Origin: Ramlibacter sp.
GTDB lineage: Bacteria; Pseudomonadota; Gammaproteobacteria; Burkholderiales; Burkholderiaceae_C
Direction of reading: 5' to 3'
Assembly: GCA_019635435.1 (NCBI GenBank)
Contig: JAHBZM010000001.1
Location: 2,480,001 to 2,544,000 of the forward strand
Length of the DNA: 64,000 bases
Shown here piece after piece: positions 1 through 8,154 of the stretch. The notes under the pieces were generated by a model. That model searched no databases. It was not told the DNA's origin and saw nothing but the letters and a program-made list of their open reading frames with translations. Position 1 is the first letter of the stretch; every line of letters begins with the position of its first letter. A program made the translations under genes and the position numbers.

Positions 1-600
<600 letters not shown>

Positions 601-647
601 TGGCCGCCTGACTTCAGCGGCGCCTCTGGGCACCGCTGGCATCCCGG

Positions 648-685
648 AAGGTTGGTAGCATCAAGCTGCCAACCTTTTCCTTTTT
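648..685 (+). terminator. Rho-independent terminator after clpA, abutting sbcB
   Basis: A 12-bp stem (648-659 with 665-676, one G-T wobble) with a 5-nt loop is followed by TTTT, CC and TTTTT. The T-run ends at 685, immediately before the sbcB start codon at 686. Confidence 0.8.
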
Positions 686-2131
686 ATGACCTCACGCACC
701 TTCTTCTGGCACGACTACGAAACCTTTGGTGCCGAAGTGCGGCGCGACCGGCCGGCCCAGTTCGCCGGCATCCGCACCGACGAAGCGCTCAATGAAATCG
801 GCGAGCCGCTCATGCTGTACTGCCAGCCCGCGCCCGACTTTCTGCCCAGCCCCGAAGCCTGCCTGATCACGGGCATCACGCCCCAGGTGTGCCTGGAACG
901 CGGCATGCCCGAGCACGAGTTTGCGGCGCGCATCGAGCAGGCCCTGGCCGAACCCGGCACCATTGGCGTGGGCTACAACAGCATCCGGTTCGATGACGAG
1001 GTCACGCGCTTCATGTTCTGGCGCAATCTGATTGACCCGTATGCGCGCGAGTGGCAGAACGACTGCGGCCGCTGGGACCTGCTGGACGTGGTGCGGCTGA
1101 CCTACGCGCTGCGGCCCGAGGGCATTGAATGGCCCCGGCACCCCGATGGCCGGCCCAGCTTCAAGCTCGAGGACCTGACCCGGGCCAATGGCCTGGCTCA
1201 TGAAGCCGCCCACGACGCGCTGTCTGACGTGCGTGCCACCATTGCCTTGGCCCGCCTGATCCGGCAAAAGCAGCCCAAGCTGTTCGAGTTCGCCCTGCGC
1301 CTGCACCGGAAGCTGGACGTGGCCGCCGAGCTGGGCTTGCCCACCACGCAGGCCCATGCCAAGCCGTTCCTGCATGCCTCGGGCATGTTTCCGCCCGAGC
1401 AGGGCTGCCTGGCCGTGATGTGGCCGCTGGCCACCCACCCCACCAACAAGAACGAGTTGCTGGCCTGGAACCTGGCCTACGACCCCAGCGAGTTGCCCTT
1501 GCTGGACGCGCCCACCCTGCGCACGCGCCTGTTCACCCGCCCCGCAGACCTGCCCGAAGGCATGACGCGGCTGCCCGTCAAGAGCGTGCACCTGAACAAG
1601 TCGCCCATGGTGGTGGGCAACCTCAAGACGCTGCAACCCGCGACCGCCGCCAAATGGTCCATCGATCTCGACCAGGCCATGCGCCACGCGGCCATTGCGC
1701 GCGACCTGCCCGACATGAGCGCCATCTGGGCCGAAGTTTTCAAACGCCCCGTTGAAGATTCCCCCCCGGATGTGGACGAAGATCTTTACGGCGGCTTCGT
1801 GGGCAACGCCGACCGCCGCCGGCTCGAGCAGCTGCGCAGGCTGTCGGGCGCCGAACTGGCCACGGCCCGCACCGGGTTTGACGACGCCCGGCTTGAGGAG
1901 ATCCTGTTCCGCTACCGCGCGAGAAACTTCGCCGACACGCTCAACCCCGATGAAGCCGCGCGCTGGGAAGCGCATCGCGCGGCGCGCCTGCTTGAAGGCG
2001 AGGGCGGAGCGCGCAACATTGACGGCTTCCTGGCCGAAATCGAGACGCTGTCCGCATCCGCGAACGAGCGGGCAGAAGCCCTGCTGGCCGCGCTGCAGGA
2101 CTATGCAGAGGCCATCGTGCCTCAGGCCTGA
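686..2131 (+). CDS. sbcB: Exodeoxyribonuclease I
   Basis: 3'-5' single-strand DNA exonuclease of recombination and mismatch repair. 481 residues, the usual length. The N-terminus carries the DEDD-family exonuclease motif I (FFWHDYETFG), then GYNSIRFDDEV for motif II and HDALSDVRATI for motif III, followed by the ExoI-specific SH3-like and C-terminal helical regions (SPMVVGNLK, LYGGFV, LFRYRARNF). The start at 686 is forced because FFWHDYETFG begins only six codons later. No Shine-Dalgarno is visible, because the 5' side is the U-tract of the preceding terminator. It ends 5 bp from the convergent DUF1499 gene. Confidence 0.96.
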   Translation: MTSRTFFWHDYETFGAEVRRDRPAQFAGIRTDEALNEIGEPLMLYCQPAPDFLPSPEACLITGITPQVCLERGMPEHEFAARIEQALAEPGTIGVGYNSIRFDDEVTRFMFWRNLIDPYAREWQNDCGRWDLLDVVRLTYALRPEGIEWPRHPDGRPSFKLEDLTRANGLAHEAAHDALSDVRATIALARLIRQKQPKLFEFALRLHRKLDVAAELGLPTTQAHAKPFLHASGMFPPEQGCLAVMWPLATHPTNKNELLAWNLAYDPSELPLLDAPTLRTRLFTRPADLPEGMTRLPVKSVHLNKSPMVVGNLKTLQPATAAKWSIDLDQAMRHAAIARDLPDMSAIWAEVFKRPVEDSPPDVDEDLYGGFVGNADRRRLEQLRRLSGAELATARTGFDDARLEEILFRYRARNFADTLNPDEAARWEAHRAARLLEGEGGARNIDGFLAEIETLSASANERAEALLAALQDYAEAIVPQA

Positions 2132-2136
2132 CCGCC

Positions 2137-2628
2137 TCAGGGCGCGGCGAACGCCGCCCGCAGGGCCTCCACCCGCGCGCGGTTCACGCCGCGGTCCCCG
2201 TGACCGAGCCGGCTGGCCGAGCGCACGTGGATCACCTTGGCCGTGTCATCCAGCAGCAGTTCCAGGTCGTCGGTGAAGCCAAGAAGGCGGGTGCTGCACT
2301 GGGCATACAGGTACACCGGCGTCTGCTCCACCACCACGGTGCGCGGCAGCGCCCTCACAGCCTGGGCGGCACGGGCAAAGGCGGCTGGCCCGTCGCCCTG
2401 GTAAGCCAGCGGCGCGATATCGGCATAGGCCCTGAACCGATGGTCCGGATAGAGCGAGGCCTGGCTGCTCACGCTGTTGGGGCGGTTCGCCGGGGGCTTC
2501 AGCCGGCCTTCCTTGACGCCCAGATCGGAGGGGACCCGTCCCTTGAGCAGGCCCAGCTGGCCAGCCACCAGCAGCATGACCAGCAGGCCAGCCACCAGCA
2601 CCACAACGAGTTTCAGGGCAGTGATCAT
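2137..2628 (-). CDS. DUF1499 domain-containing membrane-anchored protein
   Basis: 163 residues of unknown function. An N-terminal membrane segment (ALKLVVVLVAGLLVMLLVAG, residues about 3-22) is followed by the DUF1499 domain: NRPNSVSSQAS, PRTVVVEQTPVYLYAQCST, LLGFTDDLELLLDD, then the diagnostic VRSASRLGHGDRGVNRARVE near the C-terminus. I chose the ATG at 2628 because a GGAG sits 6 bases upstream and the membrane segment then starts at the N-terminus; the longer frame upstream has no such support. Probably exposed on the periplasmic side. No operon partner; it converges on sbcB. Confidence 0.85.
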   Translation of the reverse strand: MITALKLVVVLVAGLLVMLLVAGQLGLLKGRVPSDLGVKEGRLKPPANRPNSVSSQASLYPDHRFRAYADIAPLAYQGDGPAAFARAAQAVRALPRTVVVEQTPVYLYAQCSTRLLGFTDDLELLLDDTAKVIHVRSASRLGHGDRGVNRARVEALRAAFAAP

Positions 2629-2666
2629 GATTTCTCCTGGATGGAATGGGTCAAATGTTGCGTTGC

Positions 2667-2693
2667 ACCATAAACGGTCAATCAGCCTGTCAA
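2667..2693 (-). promoter_or_regulatory. Possible sigma-70 promoter for the DUF1499 gene
   Basis: On the minus strand a consensus TTGACA (2688-2693) is followed after 15 bp by TATGGT (2667-2672), about 40 bp upstream of the ATG. The spacer is short, so this is only a candidate. Confidence 0.3.
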
Positions 2694-2829
2694 ATGCACT
2701 ACCTTGGTAGTCATTGCCGCCCAAAACCCGGTGGCGGATGCTGGTTCTGCTGTTTATAGATGGATTTTCGATGGCACGGTAAATGCTTCTACTCCCCCAT
2801 CAAGCCAACGGCGGCCTGATCAGGGCACA

Positions 2830-2923
2830 GCGAACCAGTTCGCGAGCCCACTGACTCGAACGGATAAAGGCGTCCATTTCTGCTCCTCAATTGAGTTGAG
2901 GAGCAGGGTGGGCGCTTTTTTTT
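2830..2923 (+). promoter_or_regulatory. Structured leader/attenuator upstream of the FNT transporter
   Basis: The 327-bp gap between the DUF1499 gene and the transporter holds this element. A perfect 11-bp hairpin (2880-2890 with 2896-2906, loop TTGAG) stacks on an outer stem (2842-2844 and 2847-2852 with 2907-2915, 2-nt bulge) that runs straight into eight T (2916-2923), 33 nt before the start codon: an intrinsic-terminator shape. An upstream hairpin GCGAA-CCAG-TTCGC (2830-2843) shares 2842-2843 with the outer stem, so the two are mutually exclusive, as in attenuators. The regulator is unknown; ANTAR-type antitermination is known for nitrate/nitrite genes, but I cannot match its motif here. 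The rest of the gap shows nothing else clear apart from a possible promoter at 2667-2693. Confidence 0.5.
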
Positions 2924-2955
2924 GGCTTCAATTTTCTGACCTAAGGAGTGCTTGC

Positions 2956-3768
2956 ATGGCTTATCTTGTGCCTTCAGAGTTTGTGACGAAGATGGTGGAC
3001 GCTGGGGAATCCAAAATCTTCATGTCCACCAAGGACACGCTCATCCGGGCCTACATGGCGGGGGCCATCCTGGCGCTGGCCGCCTGGTTTGCCGTGACCA
3101 TCAACGTGCAGACCGGCCAGCCGCTGCTGGGTGCCGTGCTGTTCCCGGTGGGGTTCTGCATGCTGTATCTGCTGGGCTTTGACCTGCTCACCGGCGTGTT
3201 CGTGCTGGCCCCGCTGGCCTTGCTTGACAAGCGCCCGGGCGTCACTGTCGCCGGTGTGCTGCGCAACTGGGGACTGGTGTTCACCGGCAACTTTGCAGGC
3301 GCCTTCACGGTGGCTGTGATGATGGCCATTTACGTGACCTTCGGCTTCACGACCGAGCCCAACGCGGTGGGCAAGGCCATCGGCCACATCGGCGAAGGCC
3401 GCACGCTGGGGTACCAGGCGCACGGTGCAGCCGGCATGCTCACGCTGTTCATCCGGGGCATGCTGTGCAACTGGATGGTGGCCACGGGCGTGGTTGGCGC
3501 CATGATCTCCACGCATGTTAGCGGCAAGGTGATTGCGATGTGGATGCCAATCATGCTGTTCTTCTACATGGTGTTCGAGCACTCCATCGTGAACATGTTC
3601 CTGTTCCCCTCGGGCCTGCTGCTGGGCGCGAACTTCACGTTCATCGACTACCTGCTGTGGAACGAAATCCCCACGGTGCTGGGCAACCTGGTGGGCGGCC
3701 TCGCGTTCACCGGCCTCACGCTGTACGCCACCCACGTCAAGACCAGCCCCCGCCGCGTTGCCGCCTGA
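2956..3768 (+). CDS. Formate/nitrite transporter (FNT) family protein
   Basis: Inner-membrane channel for small monovalent anions (formate or nitrite). 270 residues with about six membrane segments, typical of FocA/NirC. Family hallmarks include the re-entrant, asparagine-containing loops (LTGVF, GNFAGAF, RGMLCNWMV, EHSIVNMF). Start at 2956: AAGGAG at 2943-2948 with good spacing; the frame is open further upstream, but that stretch is the structured leader. The next gene is a PP2C/kinase fusion, a partner known beside nitrate/nitrite assimilation genes in proteobacteria, which favours nitrite over formate (inference). The region between the two ends in a terminator. Confidence 0.93.
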   Translation: MAYLVPSEFVTKMVDAGESKIFMSTKDTLIRAYMAGAILALAAWFAVTINVQTGQPLLGAVLFPVGFCMLYLLGFDLLTGVFVLAPLALLDKRPGVTVAGVLRNWGLVFTGNFAGAFTVAVMMAIYVTFGFTTEPNAVGKAIGHIGEGRTLGYQAHGAAGMLTLFIRGMLCNWMVATGVVGAMISTHVSGKVIAMWMPIMLFFYMVFEHSIVNMFLFPSGLLLGANFTFIDYLLWNEIPTVLGNLVGGLAFTGLTLYATHVKTSPRRVAA

Positions 3769-3788
3769 TCACGGGCGACAATCCCGCA

Positions 3789-3819
3789 GCGCCAGCCTCT
3801 GACGGGGCTGGCGCTTTTT
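3789..3819 (+). terminator. Rho-independent terminator after the FNT gene
   Basis: A 9-bp stem GCGCCAGCC / GGCTGGCGC (3789-3797 with 3806-3814), an 8-nt loop, then five T. It lies between the transporter stop and the kinase gene, so the latter may depend on read-through or its own promoter. Confidence 0.8.
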
Positions 3820-3829
3820 GACATGACGC

Positions 3830-5563
3830 ATGGCCAATGAACTGAACATCTCGGCGGGGCAGCATTCCGACAAGGGCCGCAAGGAAAGCAACCAGGACTT
3901 TCACGGCCTGTGCGTGCCTGCACCGCCGCAGCTTGGCAGCAAGGGCATTGCCATTGCACTGGCCGATGGCATCAGCAGCAGCCAGGTCAGCCATGTGGCC
4001 AGCCAGGCGGCCGTGGCGGCCTTTCTTGAAGACTACTACTGCACTTCGGACGCCTGGTCCGTCAAGACCTCGGGCGAGCGCATCCTGAGTGCCACCAACT
4101 CGTGGCTGCACTCACAAGGCAGGCTCAGCCAGTACCGCCATGACCCAGACCGCGGCTACGTGTGCACGCTGAGTGCACTGGTCATCAAGTCGGCCACCGC
4201 GCACCTGTTTCACATTGGGGATTCGCGCATCTACCGGTTGCGCGCCGGTGCACTCGAGCAACTCACCACGGACCACCGGCTGCAGGTCAGCCCTGAACAA
4301 AGCTACCTCAGCCGCGCGCTCGGTGCCGGGCCGCAGTTGGAGGTGGACTACCAGGCGCTGGACATCGAGCGTGGCGACATCTTCGTGCTGGCCACCGATG
4401 GCGCCTATGAAGGCTGGGACGCCGCGGACGTGGTTCGCACTGTGGAGGTGCATGCGGCAGACCTGGATGCGGCCGCCCGGGCCATCGTGCAGGCGGCTTT
4501 TGACCGTGGCAGCACCGACAACCTCACGGTGCAGATCGTGCGGGTCGACAGCCTGCCCGACCCCCAGCCCAATGAGCTGTACCGACAGCTCAGCGGCCTG
4601 CCGTTTCCGCCCATTCTTTCGCCCCGCGCCGAATTTGACGGCTACCGCATCATCCGCGAGCTGCGCGGCAGCAGCCGCAGCCACATCTACCTGGCCGAGG
4701 ACATGGAGACCGGCCAGGTGGTTGTCATCAAGACCCCGTCCATCGACCTGCAGAACGACCCCGCCTACGTCGAGCGCTTTTTGCTGGAGGAGTGGGTGGC
4801 GCGGCGCATCAACAGCGCGCATGTGCTCAAGCCGTGCCCGCAGACGCGCCAGCGCCACGCCATCTATGTGGCCACCGAGTTCATTGACGGACAGACGCTG
4901 ACCCAGTGGATGATCGACAACCCGCGGCCCGACCTTGAAACCGTGCGCGGCCTGGTGGAACAGATCGCCCGCGGGCTGCAGGCCTTTCACCGGATGGACA
5001 TGCTGCACCAGGACCTGCGGCCCGAAAACATCATGATTGACGCCACCGGCACGGTGAAGATCATCGACTTCGGCTCCACCCGTGTGGCCGGCCTGGTGGA
5101 ATCTGCCGCGCCGGGCGCGCGCGAAGACATCCTGGGCACCTTGCAATATGCCGCGCCCGAATACTTTCTGGGTGAAACGGGCACGCCGCGCTCGGACCTG
5201 TTCTCGCTGGGCGTCATCACCTACCAGATGCTCAGCGGGCGCCTGCCGTATGGCGCCGAGGTGTCCCGGGCCCGCAGCCGCGCCGCGCAGAACAAGCTGG
5301 TCTATGACCCGGTGCTGGATGAGACGCGTGAGATCCCGGTGTGGATCGATGGCGTGCTGCGCCGGGCCGTGCACCCCAACCCGCTCAAGCGCTACGGCGA
5401 ACTTTCAGAGTTTTTATACGACCTGCGCCACCCCAATCTCGAATTCCTCAGCCGCTCGCGCCCGCCGCTGATCGAGCGCAGCCCGGTGCTGTTCTGGAAA
5501 GGGCTGTCGCTGGTGCTGGCCGTGCTGGTGGTGGCGCTCATGGCGCTCCACGCGTTTCGCTGA
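3830..5563 (+). CDS. Bifunctional PP2C phosphatase / serine-threonine protein kinase, membrane anchored
   Basis: 577 residues combining opposing activities. Residues about 1-245 are a PP2C domain: ALADGISSSQ, FHIGDSRIYRL, LATDGAYEG and STDNLTVQ supply the metal-binding aspartates. Residues about 265-535 are a Hanks-type kinase: VVVIKTP (ATP lysine), LHQDLRPENIMID (catalytic loop), KIIDFGS (DFG) and AAPEYF (APE). A single C-terminal membrane segment (WKGLSLVLAVLVVALMALHA) follows, so the catalytic parts face the cytoplasm. The glycine-rich loop is degenerate (RGSSRSHIY). The gene follows the FNT transporter, suggesting post-translational control linked to nitrite/nitrate uptake (inference). 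Substrate unknown. Confidence 0.93.
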   Translation: MANELNISAGQHSDKGRKESNQDFHGLCVPAPPQLGSKGIAIALADGISSSQVSHVASQAAVAAFLEDYYCTSDAWSVKTSGERILSATNSWLHSQGRLSQYRHDPDRGYVCTLSALVIKSATAHLFHIGDSRIYRLRAGALEQLTTDHRLQVSPEQSYLSRALGAGPQLEVDYQALDIERGDIFVLATDGAYEGWDAADVVRTVEVHAADLDAAARAIVQAAFDRGSTDNLTVQIVRVDSLPDPQPNELYRQLSGLPFPPILSPRAEFDGYRIIRELRGSSRSHIYLAEDMETGQVVVIKTPSIDLQNDPAYVERFLLEEWVARRINSAHVLKPCPQTRQRHAIYVATEFIDGQTLTQWMIDNPRPDLETVRGLVEQIARGLQAFHRMDMLHQDLRPENIMIDATGTVKIIDFGSTRVAGLVESAAPGAREDILGTLQYAAPEYFLGETGTPRSDLFSLGVITYQMLSGRLPYGAEVSRARSRAAQNKLVYDPVLDETREIPVWIDGVLRRAVHPNPLKRYGELSEFLYDLRHPNLEFLSRSRPPLIERSPVLFWKGLSLVLAVLVVALMALHAFR

Positions 5564-5593
5564 CGCGCCGCCTCCAGGCGGCGCCAGGAGGCG

Positions 5594-6046
5594 TCACTGC
5601 GCCGTGAGCAAGGCCCAGTGCGCCGCCGACACGGGCGTGATCGACAGCCGGTTACCCTTCTTCAGCACCAGCAGGTCGGCCAGCTCGGGGCGGGCCCGCA
5701 GCGCAGGCAGCGTGATCACGGGCAGCTTGCGCAGCACCTGCACGTCCACCAGGCACCAGCGCGGTGCCTCGGGCTTGGAGGCCGCGTCGTAGTAGGGCGA
5801 TTGCGGGTCAAACTGCGTCGGGTCGGGGTAGGCGGCCGATGCCACCCGGGCAATCCCCACCACGCCGGGCACGGCGCAACTGGAGTGGTAGAACAGCACG
5901 CCGTCGCCGATGCGCATCGCATCGCGCATGAAATTGCGGGCCTGGTAGTTGCGCACGCCCACCCAGGGCACCGTGGCGTTGGGCGCGGCCAGCGCGTCGT
6001 CCACCGAGCATTCTTCGGGCTCGGACTTCATCAGCCAATGGTTCAT
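5594..6046 (-). CDS. EVE domain-containing protein
   Basis: 150 residues, essentially one EVE (DUF55) domain, a PUA-like fold that binds modified bases in nucleic acids: MNHWLMKSEPEECS at the N-terminus, then WVGVRNYQARNFMRD, GDGVLFYHSS, GVVGIARV and RWCLVDVQVL. The usual single-domain bacterial length. Divergent from panE across 69 bp. The physiological ligand in bacteria is not settled. A GC-rich palindrome lies at its 3' side (about 5570-5582), without a T-run. Confidence 0.93.
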   Translation of the reverse strand: MNHWLMKSEPEECSVDDALAAPNATVPWVGVRNYQARNFMRDAMRIGDGVLFYHSSCAVPGVVGIARVASAAYPDPTQFDPQSPYYDAASKPEAPRWCLVDVQVLRKLPVITLPALRARPELADLLVLKKGNRLSITPVSAAHWALLTAQ

Positions 6047-6115
6047 GCTCGGGATGTCTCCAAAGTCAGGGTCCGAAGATTACCAGCGCACGGGAAACCG
6101 GTCTACGTTCCTAGA

Positions 6116-7066
6116 ATGCAGGGCATGACCCAATCCCTTCTCAAGGTCGCCGTGATGGGCGCCGGCGCCGTGGGCTGCTACTACGGCGGCATGCTGGCCC
6201 GTGCCGGACACTCCGTGGTGTTGATCGCGCGGCCACAACACGTGGACGCCATGGCCCGTGACGGCCTGCGCATGGAAACCCGTAGCTTTGACGAGCAGGT
6301 GCGGCTGGGTGCGAGCCCTGATGCCAGTGCGGTGCAGGGTGCCCACCTGGTGCTGTTCTGCGTCAAGTCCACCGACACCGAGGCCGCAGGCGCGCAAATC
6401 CGCCCCCACCTGGGGCCCAACACCCTGGTGCTGTGCCTGCAAAACGGCGTGGACAACGCCGACCGGTTGCGCACCGTGTTGCCCGGGCATGCCGTGGCCG
6501 CGGCCGTGGTCTATGTGGCCACCGAAATGGCGGGCCCGGGCCACGTCAAACACCATGGGCGCGGCGAACTGGTGATCGAGCCCGTGGCGGGCGCCAGCGC
6601 CAGCCAGGCCGCCGCGCAGGCGCTGATCGCGGCTGGCGTGCCCACCGATATCTCAGACAACGTGCGCGGCGCGCTGTGGTCCAAGCTCATCCTCAACTGC
6701 GCGTACAACGCCGTCTCGGCCATTGCCCAGCGACCCTATGGCGAAACGGCGGTGGGCGAGGGCGTGCAGGACGTGATGGCCGACGTGGTGGCCGAATGCC
6801 TGGCCGTGGCACGGGCCGAGGGCGTGCAACTGCCGGGCGACATCCACGCGGCCATCCGAAAGATTGTCGAAACCATGCCCGCCCAGTTCTCGTCCACCGC
6901 GCAGGACCTGGCACGCGGCAAGCGCAGCGAGATCGACTACCTCAACGGCCTGATCGTGCGGCGCGGCCAGGCGCTGGGCATTGCCACGCCCGCCAACCGC
7001 GTGCTGTGGGCGCTGGTGAAGCTGATTGAGAGCAAGGCGGCCGCGAAGCCACGGGCAACGCGGTAA
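6116..7066 (+). CDS. 2-dehydropantoate 2-reductase (ketopantoate reductase family)
   Basis: NADPH-dependent reduction of ketopantoate to pantoate (coenzyme A route) is the family role; paralogues often act on other 2-oxo acids, so the PanE function is not certain. 316 residues. N-terminal Rossmann fold with VAVMGAGAVGCYYGG, LCLQNGVDN in the middle, then the C-terminal ApbA domain containing LWSKLILNCAYNA (catalytic lysine) and RSEIDYLNG. Start 6116 or 6125: neither has a good Shine-Dalgarno; the frame is open far upstream, but that part is antisense to the EVE gene and unlike the family. Confidence 0.88.
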   Translation: MQGMTQSLLKVAVMGAGAVGCYYGGMLARAGHSVVLIARPQHVDAMARDGLRMETRSFDEQVRLGASPDASAVQGAHLVLFCVKSTDTEAAGAQIRPHLGPNTLVLCLQNGVDNADRLRTVLPGHAVAAAVVYVATEMAGPGHVKHHGRGELVIEPVAGASASQAAAQALIAAGVPTDISDNVRGALWSKLILNCAYNAVSAIAQRPYGETAVGEGVQDVMADVVAECLAVARAEGVQLPGDIHAAIRKIVETMPAQFSSTAQDLARGKRSEIDYLNGLIVRRGQALGIATPANRVLWALVKLIESKAAAKPRATR

Positions 7067-7185
7067 CCGGCGTAGGTGTTTTTCTTAAGTCGATGGAGGA
7101 AATCGCCTGAAGTGTGGCCCCTGGGGTAGCGCCCAATGCGCAGGTAAGCATCTTTTTGAAGCTTGTCGCCTAGGAGGGCCATGAG

Positions 7186-8154
7186 ATGACCAACTGCCGC
7201 ATCTACGGGATGGCGCTTGCCATGAGTGTGGCGTGTGCCCTGGGCCTGCCGCTGGCCGCGATGGCGGTCCAGTCCGAACCCATACAACCGATCCCACCCC
7301 AGCCCAGGCAAGACCCGGCCCGCACGGCCATCGGACGCCTGCTGTTCAGTGATGCGCGGCTTTCTGGCAATGGCCGGGTGTCCTGCGCCAGTTGCCACGA
7401 CGTGAACAAGGGCGGGGCCGATGGGCGTGCACGCTCGCCCGGATTGAACGGCGAACTGACCAGCGTGAACGCGCCCACGGTGCTGAATGCGGCGCTCAAC
7501 TTCAAGCAGTTCTGGAACGGCCGCGCCGACACCCTGGAGGACCAGGTTGACCAGGTGATTCAGAACCCGGTGGAGATGGGTTCCAAATGGGAAGACGTGG
7601 TGCGCAAAGTGTCAGGCGACTCCAAATACAAGGCCGCCTTCGGGGCTGCCTACAAGGACGGAGTGACCAAAGCCAATATCCAGAACGCCATCGCCACGTT
7701 CGAGAGGACGCTGGTGACGCCGGATGCGCGTTTTGACAAATTCCTGCGCGGCGACCTGAATGCCATCACCGCCGAGGAGAAAGCCGGCTACGCCCGCTTC
7801 AAGCAATATGGTTGCGTGGCCTGTCACCAGGGGGTGAACGTTGGCGGCAACATGTTCCAGAAATTCGGCGTCATGGGCAACTATTTCGAGAAGCGGGGCA
7901 ATCCGACGCAGGCTGATCTGGGGCGCTTTCTCGTGACAGAAATGGACAGCGACCGGCATGTCTTCAAGGTCCCCAGCCTGCGCAATGTGGCCCTGACCGC
8001 GCCATATTTCCACGACGGCTCGGCCAGGACTCTGGACGAGGCCGTGGATGTGATGTTCAGGTACCAGCTGGGCCGGCTTGCCTCCCGGGAGGACAAGAAT
8101 CTGATCATCAAGTTTCTGGGCACCCTCAACGGTCAACTTGGAGTCAGGCCATGA
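7186..8154 (+). CDS. Cytochrome-c peroxidase (di-haem, MauG/CcpA family)
   Basis: Periplasmic di-haem peroxidase reducing hydrogen peroxide with electrons from c-type cytochromes, or a MauG-like relative. 322 residues. Signal peptide at residues 1-27 (hydrophobic core ALAMSVACALGLPLAA). Two c-type haem sites, CASCH near residue 68 and CVACH near residue 210, in the usual N- and C-terminal haem domains; FWNGRADTLEDQ and APYFHDGSARTLDEAV are family signatures. The stop overlaps the start of the following hybrid kinase by 4 bp, so the two are translated together and the kinase may sense the condition that calls for the peroxidase (inference). Confidence 0.94.
   Translation: MTNCRIYGMALAMSVACALGLPLAAMAVQSEPIQPIPPQPRQDPARTAIGRLLFSDARLSGNGRVSCASCHDVNKGGADGRARSPGLNGELTSVNAPTVLNAALNFKQFWNGRADTLEDQVDQVIQNPVEMGSKWEDVVRKVSGDSKYKAAFGAAYKDGVTKANIQNAIATFERTLVTPDARFDKFLRGDLNAITAEEKAGYARFKQYGCVACHQGVNVGGNMFQKFGVMGNYFEKRGNPTQADLGRFLVTEMDSDRHVFKVPSLRNVALTAPYFHDGSARTLDEAVDVMFRYQLGRLASREDKNLIIKFLGTLNGQLGVRP

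Noticed and set aside
692..1975. Long open frame antisense to sbcB
   Set aside because: Low-complexity Gly/Gln/His-rich translation typical of antisense frames in GC-rich DNA; no domain and no ribosome-binding site.
2830..2880. tRNA-like segment (GTTCGAGTC on the minus strand)
   Set aside because: It has a T-loop-like string but no matching acceptor, D or anticodon stems; it is better explained as part of the transporter leader.
4112..5374. Long open frame antisense to the kinase/phosphatase gene
   Set aside because: Translation has no recognisable motif, while the sense strand shows intact PP2C and kinase motifs.
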